From Lasiosphaeria ovina (Eukaryota > Ascomycota > Sordariomycetes > Sordariales > Lasiosphaeriaceae): a DNA stretch of 64,000 nucleotides. The notes below the pieces were generated by a model. That model was not told the DNA's origin. It did not search any database and worked only from the letters and a program-made list of their open reading frames with translations. The translations under genes and the position numbers were made by a program. This document shows, in pieces, positions 62,263 through 64,000 of this stretch; position 1 is the first letter of the stretch, and each line of letters begins with the position of its first letter. Location of the stretch: assembly GCA_033439765.1 (NCBI GenBank), contig JAULSN010000003.1, forward strand, positions 5,394,001-5,458,000, read 5' to 3'.

Positions 62263-64000
62263 ATGAAGCTCATCGGTCTTGTTTCGCTGGCCACCGGGGC
62301 TTCGGCCACGTTCGGGGGCAACCTCAACTATCAGTCGCCGTCGCTGCATCACCCCTCGCTCGGCGTGTCCATCAGAAAGGTAGTTGCCCGCACATATGCA
62401 ACCTCGCCATGGACACCGGCGCAGCTCAACTTTACACACGGTGTGGCATCCGGCGACCCGTACTCCGACAGCATAATCTTGTGGACGCGAGCGGCACCAG
62501 GCAGCGACAATGACAAGTCCAACGTTACTGTGAGCGGCTACGCTGAGCTCTTCACCCACGACAACGACGGCTTTGTCAAGGCGAGCAAGGCCACTGTGTG
62601 CGTCGACTGGAAAATCTCGGCTACCAAAGATTTCGCCAAGGTTGCCGACAACGGGCGGGCGTACACCAGCTCCGACGTCGACTTCACGGTCAAGGTCGAG
62701 GCCAAGAAATTGAAGGCCTTCACAACCTACTACTACCAGTTTTCCATCTGCAACTCCAACAACACCTCGCCACTGGGCCGAACCAAGACGCTCCCGGAAA
62801 GAAGGAAAAAGGTGTCAGCGCCCATCAAGCTGGCCGTGTACTCGTGCAGCAACTTCCGTGAGTTCGGTCGGAATTTCCCACGCAGCGTAATCTGACCTTC
62901 CCAGCATTCGGCTTCTTCAACGCGTACGGGAACCCGGTCAGAAAAGATAGCGTCGACTACGTGCTGCACCTCGGCGATTACATCTACGAGTACCAGAACG
63001 GCGCGTACGGCTGGGGAGACTCGCTGGGGCGAATCCCTCTCCCGAACCGAGAGATTGTCACGTAATATGGTACCCATCGCCCCAGAGACCTGACCAACAA
63101 GCTTACATTGACAGTCTCTATGACTACCGGAAGAGAATCGCCACCTACCGAACCGATCTCGATCTCTACGCCAGCCACCAAAACTTTCCCTGGATTACCG
63201 TGTGGGACGACCATGAGGTGATTACCAGGCCCTGAATAAACTGACAGAAAACGAACGGTTATGCTAACTTATCGCAGGTCGCCGACAACACGTACAAGGA
63301 CGGCATGGCGCACCTGAATAACTCAGAGGAGTCCTTTGTGCACGATGGCGGCATCTCGGTTGACCAGCGCAAGGCGAACGCCGTGCGCGCCTACTTTGAG
63401 TGGATGCCAATCCGCCAGGTCGAGATGGACGACAATCTGCGCATCTGGCGCAACTTTGAGTTTGGCGACCTGTTCGACCTAATCATGCTGGACACGAGGC
63501 AGTATGACCGGAGCATCACGGATCTTTACTTGGTACGTTCCCACCCTTTGGTCCGATATTTTCCACTGACACACCCAGAACACGGAATACATCCAGGAAA
63601 TTTCCAACGACAACGGGCGCTCTCTCATGGGACCGCGGCAAGAGTCGTGGTTCTACCGCACGATGCGCGAGAGCAAGGCGCGCAAGACGCTGTGGCGTGT
63701 CGTCGGCAACCAGATCATCTTCAGCCGCATCTCGCAGTCGGCCAGCGGGCTGTTCAACTACGACCAGTGGGACGGGTACCTGGCGAACCGCAACCGCACG
63801 TTTGCCAACATGTACGAGCACAAGATCGACAACAACATCATGCTGGCGGGCGACTCGCACGCGTCGTGGGTGTCGGACCTAGTGTGGCTCGGCGAGCACG
63901 GCTACAACGCCACGTCGGGCAACGGGTCCGTCGGCGTCGAGTTCGCCGGGTCGGCCGTCAGCTCGCCGTGCCCCATCGGGCAGAACGCCACGCTCAACAC
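62263..64000 (+). CDS. PhoD-like secreted alkaline phosphatase/phosphodiesterase, 3' end outside window
   Basis: Exons 62263-62857, 62905-63061, 63115-63217, 63278-63532, 63579 onward; all four introns (47-60 nt) keep phase. Signal-peptide-like start MKLIGLVSLATGASA. The N-terminal PhoD_N domain contains NFTHGVASGDPYSDSIILWTRA. The metallophosphatase core shows YSCSNFPFGFFNAYG, DYVLHLGDYIYEY (metal-binding Asp), ITVWDDHEVADNTY, DLIMLDTRQYDR, GPRQESWF, VVGNQIIFS and IMLAGDSHASWVSDL. PhoD enzymes release phosphate from mono- and diesters with Ca2+/Fe3+ and are secreted or wall-bound. The gene continues past base 64000; the visible part is ~510 residues. Confidence 0.92.

Noticed and set aside
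1..64000. CRISPR arrays, bacterial operons or ribosomal RNA genes
   Set aside because: None seen; the intron-rich gene structure shows nuclear fungal DNA and no regularly spaced direct repeats of that kind occur.

Overview
The window is nuclear DNA of a filamentous ascomycete, most likely a sordariomycete. Genes carry short introns of about 50-120 nt with GT...AG ends and branch sites of the CTAAC/CTGAC type, starts often read CACCATGG, coding third positions are rich in C and G, and housekeeping proteins (eIF3e, mL49, Vps41, Apc1) sit beside secreted plant-cell-wall and effector-type proteins. Exon limits were assigned by eye from splice signals and reading-frame continuity; no alignment was run.

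Layout. 0-7 kb: 3' end of a probable SWI/SNF subunit (Swi1-like), mitochondrial ribosomal protein mL49 divergent from eIF3e, and a fungal Amidoligase_2 protein. 8-15 kb: an accessory-looking block with a purine-nucleoside-phosphorylase-domain protein carrying a ubiquitin-like domain and zinc ribbon, an in-phase neighbour with its own Cys motif, a frameshifted gene with a PD-(D/E)XK-like pattern, and a CorA-like membrane protein with an ambiguous first exon. 15-26 kb: VPS41 (HOPS/CORVET) and APC1/BimE (anaphase-promoting complex) share a short divergent promoter. 26-31 kb: an Ecp2/Hce2-type secreted protein, two intron-containing tRNA genes and a broken NmrA-like gene. 31-40 kb: an ABCG transporter, a zinc alcohol dehydrogenase and a small cysteine-rich secreted protein. 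40-48 kb: a long gene-poor stretch, a DUF2235 alpha/beta hydrolase, minisatellites, a very small gene and an S10 serine carboxypeptidase family protein. 50-64 kb: an F-box-like protein, a GH7 endoglucanase, a multi-pass membrane protein, a lactone-oxidase-type flavoprotein, a decayed FAD enzyme fragment, a small unknown gene behind a tandemly duplicated promoter region, and a PhoD-like phosphatase running off the end.

The most unusual observation is the tRNA-Pro(AGG) gene at 28634-28791. Besides the ordinary tRNA intron after position 37, its anticodon stem is interrupted by a 66-nt insert with all the marks of a spliceosomal intron (GTAAGT, GCTAAC, CAG). Removing both inserts restores a 72-nt cloverleaf with one acceptor mismatch.
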